Both the position numbers and the translations under genes were made by a program. Under the pieces are notes generated by a model that had not been told where the DNA came from, did not search any database, and worked only from the letters and a program-made list of their open reading frames with translations. A DNA stretch of 42,892 nucleotides from Pseudomonadota bacterium (GTDB taxonomy: Bacteria; Tectomicrobia; Entotheonellia; Entotheonellales; Entotheonellaceae), in contig SXND01000264.1 of NCBI GenBank assembly GCA_005777235.1, positions 1 to 42,892 on the forward strand, in the 5' to 3' direction. Positions 1 through 9,450 of the stretch are shown in pieces (the stretch's first letter is position 1; each line of letters opens with the position of its first letter).

Positions 1-744
1 AAAGTGGCGGAAAATTTTAACGTGCTGGCGTCGCTGGCACCGGGGAGGGTGGATCTCGGCATTGGCCGTGGACCGGGCGGCTTGCCACGCAGCACTAAAG
101 CCTTGCAGCAGGAGCTGGGTGAGCACACTACACCGTTCGATGAGAAAATCGTCCAACTGGAGCAATTCCTGTACAATCGCCTCGATGCGAGCCATCCCCT
201 GCACGGTCTGCGGGTCACGCCCGAGCCCCCACAACCTGCCGAAGTGTTTTTGCTGGGCACCAACGTCTCCAGCGCCGCGCTGGCCGCCCGCCTGGGACTG
301 CCGTATGTCTTTGCCCAGTTTCTCAACAGCGATGCCGCTACGCTGGACGAAGCGATGACCACGTACCACGCCGACTTCGATACGACGCAGCCGCGACCGC
401 CGCGGGCCATGCTGGCACTCTCGGTTATCGCGGCGGATTCGGACGACGAAGCCCGGCAGTATGCCTCGGAGATCAAGGTGATTCGCCTCCGATTAGCCAG
501 CGGCAGAACTTTTACTGTGGCCACCATGGACGCGGCAGAGGAATTCGGCAGGCAAGCGCAGGAACCCTACACCATTACTGTGCAAGAGGGGCATGTGATC
601 CATGGGGCGCGGGACACCGTGCTCCAGCAACTGGAGGCGGTGCAACGGCGCTATCAGGCCGAAGAACTCTTTATCGTCACGGCGATCAAAAATTTTGCCA
701 AACGGCTGCATTCCTATGCATTACTCAAGACGGCCTTGTGCTGA
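1..744 (+). CDS. LLM-class flavin-dependent oxidoreductase, 5'-truncated by window edge
   Basis: C-terminal part of a bacterial luciferase-like (LLM class) FMN monooxygenase. The visible protein opens inside the conserved fold with the LASLAPGRVDLGIGRGPGG segment, which in this family follows roughly 90-100 residues of TIM barrel, so the true start lies before base 1; the GTG at base 4 is only an internal codon. The rest (LLGTNVSSAALAARLGLPYVFAQF, then the late GARDTVLQQLEAV segment) follows the MsnO8-like subfamily, whose substrates are usually unknown. It ends 15 bases before the likely ATG of a second LLM enzyme, so the two are probably co-transcribed. Family assignment is firm; substrate cannot be read from the sequence. 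Confidence 0.85.
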   Translation, partial: KVAENFNVLASLAPGRVDLGIGRGPGGLPRSTKALQQELGEHTTPFDEKIVQLEQFLYNRLDASHPLHGLRVTPEPPQPAEVFLLGTNVSSAALAARLGLPYVFAQFLNSDAATLDEAMTTYHADFDTTQPRPPRAMLALSVIAADSDDEARQYASEIKVIRLRLASGRTFTVATMDAAEEFGRQAQEPYTITVQEGHVIHGARDTVLQQLEAVQRRYQAEELFIVTAIKNFAKRLHSYALLKTALC

Positions 745-759
745 AGGGTGGGACAAGAG

Positions 760-2121
760 ATGACACAGCCACGCAAGTTGCATATCGGGACGTTTTTGGC
801 GGGTACGGGTAGCAACATGGCCTCGTGGCGCCATCCGCATGCGGTGCCGGATGGTGCCATGAACCTGAAGTATTATCAGACCTTAACGCGCCGCGCCGAA
901 GCCGCCAAGCTCGACTTTGCCTTTTTTGGCGATGGGCTTTACATCAGCGAAAAATCACACCCCAATTTTCTCAACCGCTTCGAGCCGGTGACCTTACTGG
1001 CGGCGCTGGCGGGCATCACCACCAACATTGGCCTGGTGGCGACCTTGTCCACGACCTACAGCGAGCCCTTCACCGTGGCGCGGCAGTTTGCCACGGTGGA
1101 TCACCTCAGTAGCGGACGCGCCGGCTGGAACATCGTCACTTCCCCGCTCGAAGGCTCGGCGCTCAATTACAGCAAGCCAGCGCATCCTGAGCATGATCTG
1201 CGCTATCGCATGGCCCATGAATACCTGGAAGTGGTGAAGGGACTGTGGGATTCCTGGGAAGACGATGCCTTTGTCCGCGACAAAGCCAGCGGCATGTTTT
1301 TTGATCCCGCTAAACTGCACCGGGTGAACTACCAGGGCGAATTTTTCTCCGTGCAGGGACCGCTCAACATCTCCCGCTCGCCGCAAGGCTGGCCGGTGCT
1401 GTTTCAAGCCGGTTCATCAGAAGCGGGCCGTGCTTTTGCAGCCCAGCACGCCGAGGCCATTTTTACCAACCAGAGTACCTTCGTCGATGCCGCGCAGTTT
1501 TATCGCGACGTCAAAGGCCGGGCTGTGCAGTGTGGTAGACGACCGGAGGATCTGGTGATTTGCCCCGGCTGCAGCCCGATAGTCGGTCGTACCCAGGCGG
1601 AAGCTGAGGAGAAGTATTACGAGATTGCGAGTCTGGTCAACGTGACGGACGCCTTGCACTATCTAGGGCGCTATTTCAACGACATTGACTTTGGGCAGTT
1701 TGCGCTGGATGCACCGTTCCCCGAACTCGGCGACTTTGGGCGTAACGGCTGGGAAAGCACCACGGATCGCATTAAACAACTGGCCCGTGACGAGCATTTA
1801 ACCTTGCGCCAGATGGCGCTACGCATGACCACCCCACGGAGCGCCTTTGTCGGCACACCGACGCACATCGCTGATACCATGCAAGCCTGGTTTGAAGCCG
1901 GGGCCGTGGATGGCTTTATGCTCAGCAGTGCTGTGTTACCGGATGGCTTGCTCGATTTCATCGACCACGTGGTGCCCATTTTGCAAGAGCGTGACCTGTT
2001 TCGTACGGAATACGAATCCGACACCCTGCGTGGTAACCTGGGCCTGCCCAAGCCGGAGAATCGTTTCGTGCCTGCGGCGGAGCAGGAGGCCTGCCCCATG
2101 GCTGTGGCAGCGCATGCGTAA
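760..2121 (+). CDS. NtaA/SnaA/DszA-type FMN-dependent monooxygenase
   Basis: 453-residue flavin monooxygenase of the NtaA/SnaA/DszA (nitrilotriacetate, pristinamycin, dibenzothiophene sulfone monooxygenase) group. Family marks are an N-terminal [20 protein letters not shown], the FFGDGLYI barrel strand, the [10 protein letters not shown] segment and [18 protein letters not shown], all in the usual order and at usual length. Such enzymes use FMNH2 delivered by a separate reductase and attack C-N or C-S bonds of small xenobiotic or sulfur compounds; no reductase is visible here. I prefer the ATG at 760 over the upstream in-frame GTG at 748 because the family begins near it. It follows another LLM gene and precedes a fused peptide-type permease, which suggests an uptake-and-oxidation cassette; that link is inference. 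Confidence 0.85.
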   Translation: MTQPRKLHIGTFLAGTGSNMASWRHPHAVPDGAMNLKYYQTLTRRAEAAKLDFAFFGDGLYISEKSHPNFLNRFEPVTLLAALAGITTNIGLVATLSTTYSEPFTVARQFATVDHLSSGRAGWNIVTSPLEGSALNYSKPAHPEHDLRYRMAHEYLEVVKGLWDSWEDDAFVRDKASGMFFDPAKLHRVNYQGEFFSVQGPLNISRSPQGWPVLFQAGSSEAGRAFAAQHAEAIFTNQSTFVDAAQFYRDVKGRAVQCGRRPEDLVICPGCSPIVGRTQAEAEEKYYEIASLVNVTDALHYLGRYFNDIDFGQFALDAPFPELGDFGRNGWESTTDRIKQLARDEHLTLRQMALRMTTPRSAFVGTPTHIADTMQAWFEAGAVDGFMLSSAVLPDGLLDFIDHVVPILQERDLFRTEYESDTLRGNLGLPKPENRFVPAAEQEACPMAVAAHA

Positions 2122-2149
2122 GCCTGCTGTGCTCGACCTCGGAGGTTTG

Positions 2150-2207
2150 CCTGGGAGCGCGGGCATCCTACCCACTCAGCAACATGCCAGATGCCTGCAC
2201 TCCCAGG
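2150..2207. repeat. Intergenic 18-bp-arm imperfect hairpin
   Basis: Arms at 2150-2167 (beginning CCTGGGAGCGC) and 2190-2207 (ending ACTCCCAGG) pair with two mismatches around a 22-base loop. It sits between the monooxygenase stop and the permease start. No T-run follows, so it may be an interspersed palindromic repeat and not a terminator. It shares the CTGGGAGC / CTCCCAG arm motif with the longer repeats near 21.0, 29.3 and 31.8 kb. Confidence 0.6.
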
Positions 2208-2252
2208 GAGAGGGAACGCCAAACGCCTCGCGATGATGAGGGACGGGGAACC

Positions 2253-4100
2253 ATGCCCAGCTCGATCATGTGGGGTGCCTTACGGGGTCTGGTGGCGTGG
2301 CTCCTGATCTCCGTGGCCATGTTTACGCTGGTGCGCAGCCTGCCTGAGGCGACCATCCTCGGACAGCTCGCTCACATCGCCGCGCTGAGTACGGAGGACC
2401 AGACGTGGGCCCAGCACGCACTCGGTCTGCAGCAGCCTTTCTGGCAGCAGTATGGGGCGTGGCTCAGTGGTGTGGTCCATGGCGACCTCGGGCAGGCGCT
2501 CAGCAGCCGCCAACCCGTACGCCAGGCTCTTGGTACGCGTATAGGACTTACAGGTCTTCTGATCGTTTTGGCGCTACTCATGGCGGTATGCCTGGCCCTA
2601 CCTGTGGGTATGCTTGCCGCAGTGTGGCACGAGACGATAGCCCATGCGCTGGGACGCCTTCTCGCCCTGCTCGTGTTTGCGTGCCCAAGCTTCTGGGTGG
2701 CGACGGTGCTCGTGACGGCATGGGCGGTCTTGGGGCATGGCCTACCGCCTCTGGGCGTTACGTCGTTCTGGGGTGATCCCCTGCGCTGTCTCACCCATCT
2801 GTGGCTGCCGGCACTGATCCTGGGGGCGCAGGCCGCCGTACAGCTGACGTGGGTGGTACATCACACGCTCCGCGTCGCGTTACGGGAGCATGCCACCGAC
2901 GCGGAGACGGCCGGCACCTGGCGTGCCCGCGCTCGCCTCGTGTGCCACAGCCTGCCCACGCTCTGTCTCCCCATGCTCACCTGGCTGGGCCAGCACGCGC
3001 CGGGGCTCGTGGGAGGCGCGGTGCTCATTGAGACGATTTTTGTCCTGCCAGGGGTCGGCAGCCTGCTGCGGGATGCCGTGCTGCTGCGGGATTATCCCAT
3101 GGTGCAAGGCGCGGTGATGTGCTATGCCACCGTGATGGTCGGGATGCATCTCCTCCTGGAGGTGAGTGGCATGTGGCTCGCCCGACGCCAGCGTGCGCAT
3201 GTAGGAAGCTCTGACGAGACGCTGTCCCATACGGCATCTCTGGTAATGCTACCCCAGCCACGGGGGTCACGTTGGGGGAGCCTACGGCCGCGTCTGGGCA
3301 CGCTGAGTGCCTTGCTCCTCCTCGGACTCCTCGCCACGGCAGCGCTGGCCCCGCACGTGGCACCCTATGATCCCTCCTACCGGCACAGTGACAGCCAAGG
3401 TATGCCCCTGCGCCAGCACGCCCCGAATGCGACTTTTGTGCTGGGCACGGACACGCAGGGGCGCGATGTGCTCAGCCGTCTCATCTATGGAGCCCGGTCC
3501 TCCCTCCTGGTGGGAGGCGGGGCGGTGATTATTGGGATGGGGTTGAGTATGGTCATCGGCGTGGCCATGAGCGCTTGGCCGGGCCGTCTGGGCCAGGCAA
3601 TGCAACGCCTGCTGGATGTGCTCATCACCGTACCAGGCATGGTCGTGGCCCTGGCGGTCTTGAGCGTGCTAGAGCCCAGTTTCCTCACTCTCATCCTCGT
3701 ACTCGGCCTCGTCATGACGCCTAGCGCGGCGCGTGTGGTCCGTGATACTGTGCTGGCCGCACGTCACCAGGACGCTGGCCAGGCGGTGGGCGCCTCGCCT
3801 GGGAGCCTCAGCCGGTGGGATCTCTTCTCGCGTGTATCGACGACACTGTTGATGCTGGCCTTCGTGTGGCTGGCGCAGGCGATGGTCATGGAGACTGGCT
3901 TGGATATCCTGGGAGTGGGCCTGCCGCCTCCCACCCCTACGTGGGGCGGCATGCTGCGGGGTGAGGGATATCGGAGCCTCGCCGCGGCGCCCTATCTGGC
4001 CCTGTTTCCTGGGTTGGCTCTGAGCGTGGCGGTGCTCGCTTGTCAGCTATGTGGGGACGCCGTGCAGGCGCACCTGGCCCCCCACCTGCGGATACGTTAA
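2253..4100 (+). CDS. Fused OppB-OppC-type ABC transporter permease
   Basis: 615-residue inner-membrane permease that carries both halves of a dipeptide/oligopeptide/nickel-type ABC importer in one chain. Residues 1-310 resemble DppB/OppB (leader helix GALRGLVAWLLISVAMFTLV, then LGLQQPFWQQYGAWLSGVVH and the LPGVGSLLRDAVLLRDYPMV loop). Residues about 350-610 resemble DppC/OppC (PNATFVLGTDTQGRDVLSRL, VVRDTVLAARHQDAGQAVGA coupling loop, LGVGLPPPTPTWGGML). These halves are separate genes in nearly all known systems. No ATPase or solute-binding protein lies beside it, so partners must be encoded elsewhere or the transporter is orphaned. Start ATG 2253 follows a GGGACGGGG stretch; the longer upstream ORF is unlikely. 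Confidence 0.85.
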   Translation: MPSSIMWGALRGLVAWLLISVAMFTLVRSLPEATILGQLAHIAALSTEDQTWAQHALGLQQPFWQQYGAWLSGVVHGDLGQALSSRQPVRQALGTRIGLTGLLIVLALLMAVCLALPVGMLAAVWHETIAHALGRLLALLVFACPSFWVATVLVTAWAVLGHGLPPLGVTSFWGDPLRCLTHLWLPALILGAQAAVQLTWVVHHTLRVALREHATDAETAGTWRARARLVCHSLPTLCLPMLTWLGQHAPGLVGGAVLIETIFVLPGVGSLLRDAVLLRDYPMVQGAVMCYATVMVGMHLLLEVSGMWLARRQRAHVGSSDETLSHTASLVMLPQPRGSRWGSLRPRLGTLSALLLLGLLATAALAPHVAPYDPSYRHSDSQGMPLRQHAPNATFVLGTDTQGRDVLSRLIYGARSSLLVGGGAVIIGMGLSMVIGVAMSAWPGRLGQAMQRLLDVLITVPGMVVALAVLSVLEPSFLTLILVLGLVMTPSAARVVRDTVLAARHQDAGQAVGASPGSLSRWDLFSRVSTTLLMLAFVWLAQAMVMETGLDILGVGLPPPTPTWGGMLRGEGYRSLAAAPYLALFPGLALSVAVLACQLCGDAVQAHLAPHLRIR

Positions 4101-4119
4101 ACAGAGAGGAGAGACCTCC

Positions 4120-5031
4120 ATGGAATATCGTACGCTCGGAGGCACGGGATTGCAGGTTAGCGTGATTGGCTTTGGCTCGCTGAGCATCAGTGGCATGTAT
4201 GGCCCAGTAGACGATGCCCTCAGTCGCCAAGCACTGCATGCCGCGGTCGATGCTGGGATCAATTTTCTCGACACCTCTGATGCCTATGGCGTGGGGCATA
4301 GCGAGCGCGTTATCGGGGCGTTTCTGGCGGAGCGGGCCGACCGTGGCCAGATTCTCCTGTGTACCAAGGGCGGCAATAACATGATGACCGGCGTGCGCAA
4401 TTTTACCCCGGACTATATTCGTAGCTGTCTGGAGGGCAGTTTACAGCGCTTGGGGGTGGAGGCCATTGATATGTACCTGTTGCACAATCCAGCCTTGGGC
4501 AATATGCAGTCCCAGGATAGCTACGCTGTGCTGGAAACGGCCAAAGCGCAGGGCAAGATCAAACACTGGGGCGTGTCGGTGAACACGCTGGAGGAGTGCG
4601 ACTACGTCGTCACGTCTGGGCAGCCAGCGGTCATGCAAATGGAATACAACGTGCTCAATCAGGGTGCTGCCGCGGTCTTTAGCCGCGCGCATGCTGCGGG
4701 GGTCGGGGTGATCTCGCGGGTGCCGCTGCTGCGTGGCATGCTGTCTGGACGTTTTGATGAGCAGACCACGTTTGTGGACGGCGATCGGCGTGGCGGCATG
4801 TTTGCCCCTGACAAGCGGCCGGCTCTGGTCGCCAAAGTGCGGCAGATGAGCGCCATTGCCGCGACCGGTGGGCTGTCGCCAGTCGAAACTGCCGTGCGCT
4901 TTTGTGTCTCACACCCGGCGGTGGACGTGACCATTCCCGGCATACGTACACCAGAGCAAGCCTGTGCCAACGCCGCTGCCTGTCGCGCCTTGCCCGCGTC
5001 GCTGGTGGCGCAGCTCCAGCAACTGGCGTAG
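4120..5031 (+). CDS. Aldo/keto reductase
   Basis: 303-residue NAD(P)H-dependent aldo/keto reductase of the cytosolic (alpha/beta)8 barrel family. The catalytic tetrad is recognisable: Asp and Tyr in FLDTSDAYGVGHSE, Lys in LLCTKGGN, and His in MYLLHNPALGN. The C-terminal segment VDVTIPGIRTPEQACANAAA is the usual cofactor-binding end. Start ATG 4120 is preceded by AGAGAGGAGAG at good spacing, only 19 bases after the permease stop, so it is likely translated from the same message as the upstream genes. Substrate is unknown; the context of two flavin monooxygenases suggests reduction of an aldehyde or ketone released by them (inference). Confidence 0.9.
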   Translation: MEYRTLGGTGLQVSVIGFGSLSISGMYGPVDDALSRQALHAAVDAGINFLDTSDAYGVGHSERVIGAFLAERADRGQILLCTKGGNNMMTGVRNFTPDYIRSCLEGSLQRLGVEAIDMYLLHNPALGNMQSQDSYAVLETAKAQGKIKHWGVSVNTLEECDYVVTSGQPAVMQMEYNVLNQGAAAVFSRAHAAGVGVISRVPLLRGMLSGRFDEQTTFVDGDRRGGMFAPDKRPALVAKVRQMSAIAATGGLSPVETAVRFCVSHPAVDVTIPGIRTPEQACANAAACRALPASLVAQLQQLA

Positions 5032-5044
5032 CGCCCAGCCCGCC

Positions 5045-6958
5045 TTAGCGTTGGCGCGGACGGCGCTCCGTCTCGACCAGTCCCTGGCTGTTCCAGAGCT
5101 TGCGATAGAGCCCGTTACGCTGCACCAACAGCGCATGCGGGCCCTGTTCGACCAATCGGCCATTGTTCAGCACATAAATCACATCGCTTTCCACCACAGA
5201 GGCCAAGCGATGCGTCACGGAGATCACCGTGCGGCCCTGGGAGACGGCGTGTAGCGTCTGATGAATCGCTGCCGCCGTGGCTTGATCGAGCGCCGAGGCC
5301 GCTTCATCGAGGATGAGAATGGCCGGATTGCGTACCAGTGCCCGGGCAATGGCAATCCGCTGGCGCTGCCCCCCCGACAACCGCACGCCGCGCTCGCCCA
5401 CCATGGTGGCATAGCCCTGCGGCAACGATTGAATGAACGTGTGGATCTCTGCCGCTTGCGCTGCGGCTTCCACCTCGGCATCGGTCGCCTGCTGATTCCC
5501 CAAGCGGATATTCTCGCGCAGGCTCAGGTCAAAGAGAAAATTTTCCTGAAACACCACGGCAACTTGCGCCCGCAGCGAATCGCGGCTGTAGGCACTGACA
5601 TCATGCCCATCCATCTCGATTGTGCCTGCCGTGGCGTCGTGCAGACGCATCAGCAACTGTACCAGCGTACTCTTCCCGGCCCCGCTGGGCCCGATGACTG
5701 CGATGTGTGCGCCGCAGGGAATGCGACACTGGATATCACGTAACTGCCGCTTCGCACCCGTGTAACTGAAGGAGACATGCTGGAAGACGATTTCACGACT
5801 GAACCGCGGCAGGGCCGGCATGTCGGCGGGTTCCTTGGGGTGGGTCGGTGCGGTGAGCAAATCATTGATGTGCTGCGTGGCGCTGGCGCCTTCGATCAGC
5901 GAGGGCAGAAAGTCGAGGAAGTGCCCCATATTGGAGGACAGTTCCCAAAACACACTTTCAAACGTCACCAGCGTGCCAATCGTGATGTGGTCGTGGAACG
6001 CCAGCCAGGCCCCAACGGCCAAGATCAGCAAATGTAGCAGTAAAATGATTATGCTGACCGAGCGTTCGACGAGGATGCGCAAGAAATGGGCCTGGATGGA
6101 CGTCGTGACGAGGCCCCGATTGGCGGTGTCAAACCAGCCGAGGGCGACACCCCGCAAGCTAAAGGCGCGGACCACGGGCTGCGCCGTGACGTTTTCTTGG
6201 ACGACACTGAGCGTGGAGCCTTCTTGTTGCTTTTGCTGATAACTGACCACCAGGGCTTTGGGAGACAAGAGGCGCGGGCCTAACAGCGTCAGAGGGAAGA
6301 CCAGCGTGGCCACGAGCGCCAGCGGCCAGCTCAAGAGAAACAGCAAGACGAGGCCGGCGACTAACTCCAGCAGGGGCAGGATGCCCCACGAGATGCCATG
6401 CATCACCACTTCGTCGAGGGCACTGAGATCAATGGAAAAACGTGAGAGCACATCGCCAACTTTGGCACGCTCGTAAAAACCCATGGTCAGCGACTGCAGA
6501 TGGACAAAGAGGCGCCGACGCACATCACCCAGCACCTGGGAACCGAGGCGAGCGTTCTGATATTCGTAGACCAGGGTCGTGGTTGAGACGATCACCCATA
6601 GCCCCCCCATGATCCCCAAGATCCAGATCAAGACTTCGTGGTCTTGTTCTCCGATGGCTTCGTCGATGAGATATTTCAGGCATAAAGGGAACGCCATGTT
6701 GTAGAGGGTTTCAATCACTACACCCGACAGCAGCCAGAGCAGGCCTTTGGTATAGGGCCGCAGATACGGCACAAAAAACCGCGCGACTTGTCGCAAGGCC
6801 CCAACGGCGACGGTGGCGCTGACTGCTTCGTCATCGTCATCGTCATCGTCGTCGTCGTCCTCATCCTCCTCTACGTCGTCCTCATCCTCCTCCACGTCGT
6901 CCTCATCCTCCTCCACGTCCTCGAAGACCTTGGTGCCCTTGCGCTTCTTGCGTGCCAT
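5045..6958 (-). CDS. ABC exporter (fused permease-ATPase) with poly-acidic N-terminal repeat
   Basis: 637-residue half-transporter of the MsbA/LmrA type: N-terminal six-helix membrane domain (about residues 55-350) and C-terminal nucleotide-binding domain. Walker A GPSGAGKST lies near residue 420, the signature LSGGQRQRIAIARAL and Walker B ILILDEAASALDQ follow, and the H-loop is SVTHRL. Such proteins work as dimers, exporting lipids, peptides or small molecules. Residues about 13-44 are unusual: an exactly repeated VEEDEDD unit followed by an uninterrupted Asp run, not part of the family. The start is 6 bases after the stop of the FAD-methyltransferase gene, so the two form an operon and the transporter may export its product. 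Confidence 0.9.
   Translation of the reverse strand: MARKKRKGTKVFEDVEEDEDDVEEDEDDVEEDEDDDDDDDDDDEAVSATVAVGALRQVARFFVPYLRPYTKGLLWLLSGVVIETLYNMAFPLCLKYLIDEAIGEQDHEVLIWILGIMGGLWVIVSTTTLVYEYQNARLGSQVLGDVRRRLFVHLQSLTMGFYERAKVGDVLSRFSIDLSALDEVVMHGISWGILPLLELVAGLVLLFLLSWPLALVATLVFPLTLLGPRLLSPKALVVSYQQKQQEGSTLSVVQENVTAQPVVRAFSLRGVALGWFDTANRGLVTTSIQAHFLRILVERSVSIIILLLHLLILAVGAWLAFHDHITIGTLVTFESVFWELSSNMGHFLDFLPSLIEGASATQHINDLLTAPTHPKEPADMPALPRFSREIVFQHVSFSYTGAKRQLRDIQCRIPCGAHIAVIGPSGAGKSTLVQLLMRLHDATAGTIEMDGHDVSAYSRDSLRAQVAVVFQENFLFDLSLRENIRLGNQQATDAEVEAAAQAAEIHTFIQSLPQGYATMVGERGVRLSGGQRQRIAIARALVRNPAILILDEAASALDQATAAAIHQTLHAVSQGRTVISVTHRLASVVESDVIYVLNNGRLVEQGPHALLVQRNGLYRKLWNSQGLVETERRPRQR
6828..6920 (-). 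repeat. In-frame 21-bp tandem repeat encoding the acidic tract
   Basis: The 5' end of the ABC exporter gene contains three near-identical 21-base units, each encoding (D)VEEDEDD, followed by a run of GAC/GAT codons. On the plus strand it reads as repeated CTCATCCTCCTC and TCGTCATCG motifs. Such arrays change length by replication slippage in whole codons. Confidence 0.85.
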
Positions 6959-6964
6959 ACGGTG

Positions 6965-9076
6965 TTATGCCTTCAGTTTCGTGTAAAAGCAGTAGCGCAG
7001 ACTATCATCGTCTTCATACCAGGCCCCAGGCCCTTGCCCCGCTTGGAGCGTGCGTTGCCAGGCCAAAGCGAGGGGCTCAGGCGTGCTCAGCGCCATATCA
7101 AAGTCGTAGTCGAGGAAGGCTTCCGACCACTCCCACCAGGTGGAGAGCGTGCTGACCCCTCGGAGGAGATCGTATTTTTTGATAATTTCGCTATCCAGAT
7201 CGCTCGTGATCGACCCAAAGATCAGGCCACGCTTGGTCACACGGCACAGTTCACGGATGGCTCGTTCGATGCGACTAGCCGGCAGATGGCACAGGCACGT
7301 CTCGTACACGAAATCAAAATGATTGTCGGGAAATGGGAGCTGCTGTACATTGCCCAAGATATTGCGTTTGAGCCACTTGTCAGGTGTGTGCGCATAGATA
7401 TATTTGTTGTTTTCAATACCCCAGGCCTGTACGCCAAAAGCGGAAAAATCTTCCAGTGTCACGCCACTGGCCGACCCGGCGTCGAGCAAGCGATAGCCCG
7501 GTTTGGCGCCCCAGACGAGACGGATCATGTCCAGGAGATAGGCAGCATTAAAAAAGCGTTGATACGTGTCGGCATACGGACCCAAGCCACGATACGTGTC
7601 AAAGTACTGCCGATCAATGCGTGAGGTGCGCGCCCGCGTGGGTCCGAGCGTGCGGCGTGCGGGCCCTGGCAGTACGATGCTAGGCTGATAATGTTTTTTC
7701 AGCAGGTGCGATAACACGAGATCGCTGGTGATATCGGCGGAGTCGAGGATACCATTCAGTGTGGAATCAAACAGATAGTCGCCCACGACGAACACGCCGG
7801 GATGGGCCTCAGGGGCTGGCACATGGGCATCCTTCAAGCGTTGCACGGGGAGACCGCCGGGCAACCCGTTGACGGCCCCCATCCAGCGATGGACATGCCC
7901 CTCGATCAAGAGCTCTCGTCCCGCCTGGAGCGAGGGCGGCAGGGCATCCAGCACCCGTTGGATCAACGTCTGATCATCGAGATTCGCAAACGCTATGGCA
8001 TCGCTGCCGGCCAACAGCCACCCCAGTACCCCGTAGCCACCGGCATCATGCCGGGCACTTTCATCGTAGACGCAACAGCCATTAAAGGCGTCACTCATAA
8101 ACCACGAGTCGGTAATCTCGGAGCGCCAGAACGGCGTTTGGAACAAGAGCGACACGCGTAAATAATGGGCAGGTCGGTCATAGTAAGCAATGTGGCGGCC
8201 CATGGCCTGGGCTAACGTGTCGTCGGCCCAGGCGACCGTCGTCAGCCAGTTGTGCGGCAACGCCAGCACGACGAGATCATACTCCTGCACGGTTTCCTGG
8301 CCATTGTCGCGCACCACCAGCCGATAGCGTCCGTCCGGGGTGCTGCCGACTTGGACGACGGGACTGTTGTAGCGCACGTGGACGGTGGCGGTATCTGGGT
8401 CCGCAGGGTGCTGGAGGCGTGTGAGTAACTCTTGTGGGATCCGGTCAATACCCCCGACAATGGAATACAGCTTGATATAGCCATCGACGTCCATTAAAAA
8501 GTTTTTCAGGCTGTTGAGGCCATTGGTGAGATGTAATTCTGTGGCAATGTCACTGCGGGACGCGACGCGCAGATACCGTCTGGCGGTGCTATCGGTCACG
8601 TGCTGTTCGAGGAGCCGTTGGCCGGTGAGACGTGACAAGGGATGATGATTATCCTCGCGGCTCGAGCCCTCATAGTATTGCTCAGGGCTGAGCATCTTTG
8701 TCGCGAAGGCCCGAAAGCTGTCGATGGCCTTCAGCGTTTTGGCCCCACAAACACGTCGGATGTCGTCGCGATGGCGCAAAATTTGATTGTCGAGCACCAC
8801 CGTTTGTCCGTCCATTGGCACGGTGTCCAGTCCCAATTCTGCCACGAGCTCGCGCAAAGGATCGGGGCCAAGCATCGAATAATCGTACAGTTCCGCGACA
8901 CCGGCTTCATACAACACAGGCACCGTGTGAAAACGCTGGGTGACCATTTTGCCGCCGCAACGTGGGCTGGCTTCCAAGAGAGTGATGTCGCACACATCCT
9001 CACATTTCGCCTGTAAATGATAGGCGGTCATCAAACCACCAAGGCCGCCGCCGATGATCGCAATCTGCGTTTTCAT
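6965..9076 (-). CDS. FAD-dependent amine oxidase-like protein fused to a SAM methyltransferase
   Basis: 703-residue two-domain protein. Residues 1 to about 450 form an amine oxidase/phytoene desaturase-like flavoenzyme: dinucleotide-binding IAIIGGGLGGLMTAYHL at the N-terminus and the C-terminal FAD loop GVFVVGDYLFDSTLNG. Residues about 490-700 form a class I SAM methyltransferase: motif I YRLLDAGSASGVTLEDF near residue 525, LPFPDNHFDFVYETCLCHLP for motif IV, and a late RAIRELCRVTKRGLIFGS. The fusion implies oxidation and methylation of one substrate in sequence, which is inference. ATG 9076 starts exactly at the Rossmann segment and has AGGGAC upstream; the eight residues before it in the open frame are unlikely. 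An ABC exporter follows in operon. Confidence 0.85.
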   Translation of the reverse strand: MKTQIAIIGGGLGGLMTAYHLQAKCEDVCDITLLEASPRCGGKMVTQRFHTVPVLYEAGVAELYDYSMLGPDPLRELVAELGLDTVPMDGQTVVLDNQILRHRDDIRRVCGAKTLKAIDSFRAFATKMLSPEQYYEGSSREDNHHPLSRLTGQRLLEQHVTDSTARRYLRVASRSDIATELHLTNGLNSLKNFLMDVDGYIKLYSIVGGIDRIPQELLTRLQHPADPDTATVHVRYNSPVVQVGSTPDGRYRLVVRDNGQETVQEYDLVVLALPHNWLTTVAWADDTLAQAMGRHIAYYDRPAHYLRVSLLFQTPFWRSEITDSWFMSDAFNGCCVYDESARHDAGGYGVLGWLLAGSDAIAFANLDDQTLIQRVLDALPPSLQAGRELLIEGHVHRWMGAVNGLPGGLPVQRLKDAHVPAPEAHPGVFVVGDYLFDSTLNGILDSADITSDLVLSHLLKKHYQPSIVLPGPARRTLGPTRARTSRIDRQYFDTYRGLGPYADTYQRFFNAAYLLDMIRLVWGAKPGYRLLDAGSASGVTLEDFSAFGVQAWGIENNKYIYAHTPDKWLKRNILGNVQQLPFPDNHFDFVYETCLCHLPASRIERAIRELCRVTKRGLIFGSITSDLDSEIIKKYDLLRGVSTLSTWWEWSEAFLDYDFDMALSTPEPLALAWQRTLQAGQGPGAWYEDDDSLRYCFYTKLKA

Positions 9077-9108
9077 GGTGTCCCTATTTCTGTGGTGCAA
9101 TGAGAGTG

Positions 9109-9138
9109 CTGACCCTGGGCAAACGTCCCAGGGCTCAG
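9109..9138. promoter_or_regulatory. Strong hairpin in the divergent leader region
   Basis: CTGACCCTGGG (9109-9119) pairs with CCCAGGGCTCAG (9127-9138) with a single bulged C and a 7-base loop. It lies in the 5' leader of the FAD-methyltransferase gene (minus) and upstream of the methyltransferase (plus). The rest of the 374-base gap 9077-9450 shows no convincing gene. The hairpin has no adjacent T-run; a leader structure or a small repeat are both possible. Confidence 0.45.
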
Positions 9139-9450
9139 ATGGTCGCTGGCATACGTTACGCAGAGGAGATGGGGTGTTTGCCAGGTTACGCCCGAGGAAC
9201 GTGGGAACGCCGCCAGCCTGGACACATACCCTTGTCTGTCTCTCTGAGGGATTAGAGACGTGGAGGCGCGGAAACGTTACGTGCGCCTACGACATTTCCG
9301 GCGCGGCAGCAGACCAGCTTGATGGCAGGGGACGGGCCACACGCTGGTTTGCTGCCTGGGAGGTGCAAAAATGGTGGTACGCGGCTATGCTGGGAGAGCG
9401 TTGGCGTCTGGCAGGCGCGGGAAGATGGCACGGCACTGAAAGGCGGGCGG

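Noticed and set aside
6788..7624. 278-residue plus-strand frame with Val/Ile-rich start
   Set aside because: Shadow of the acidic repeat and the FAD-methyltransferase on the other strand; its low-complexity start is the complement of Asp/Glu codons.
9077..9450. Small open frames in the divergent gap
   Set aside because: No ribosome sites or protein-like content; only a strong hairpin is supportable.
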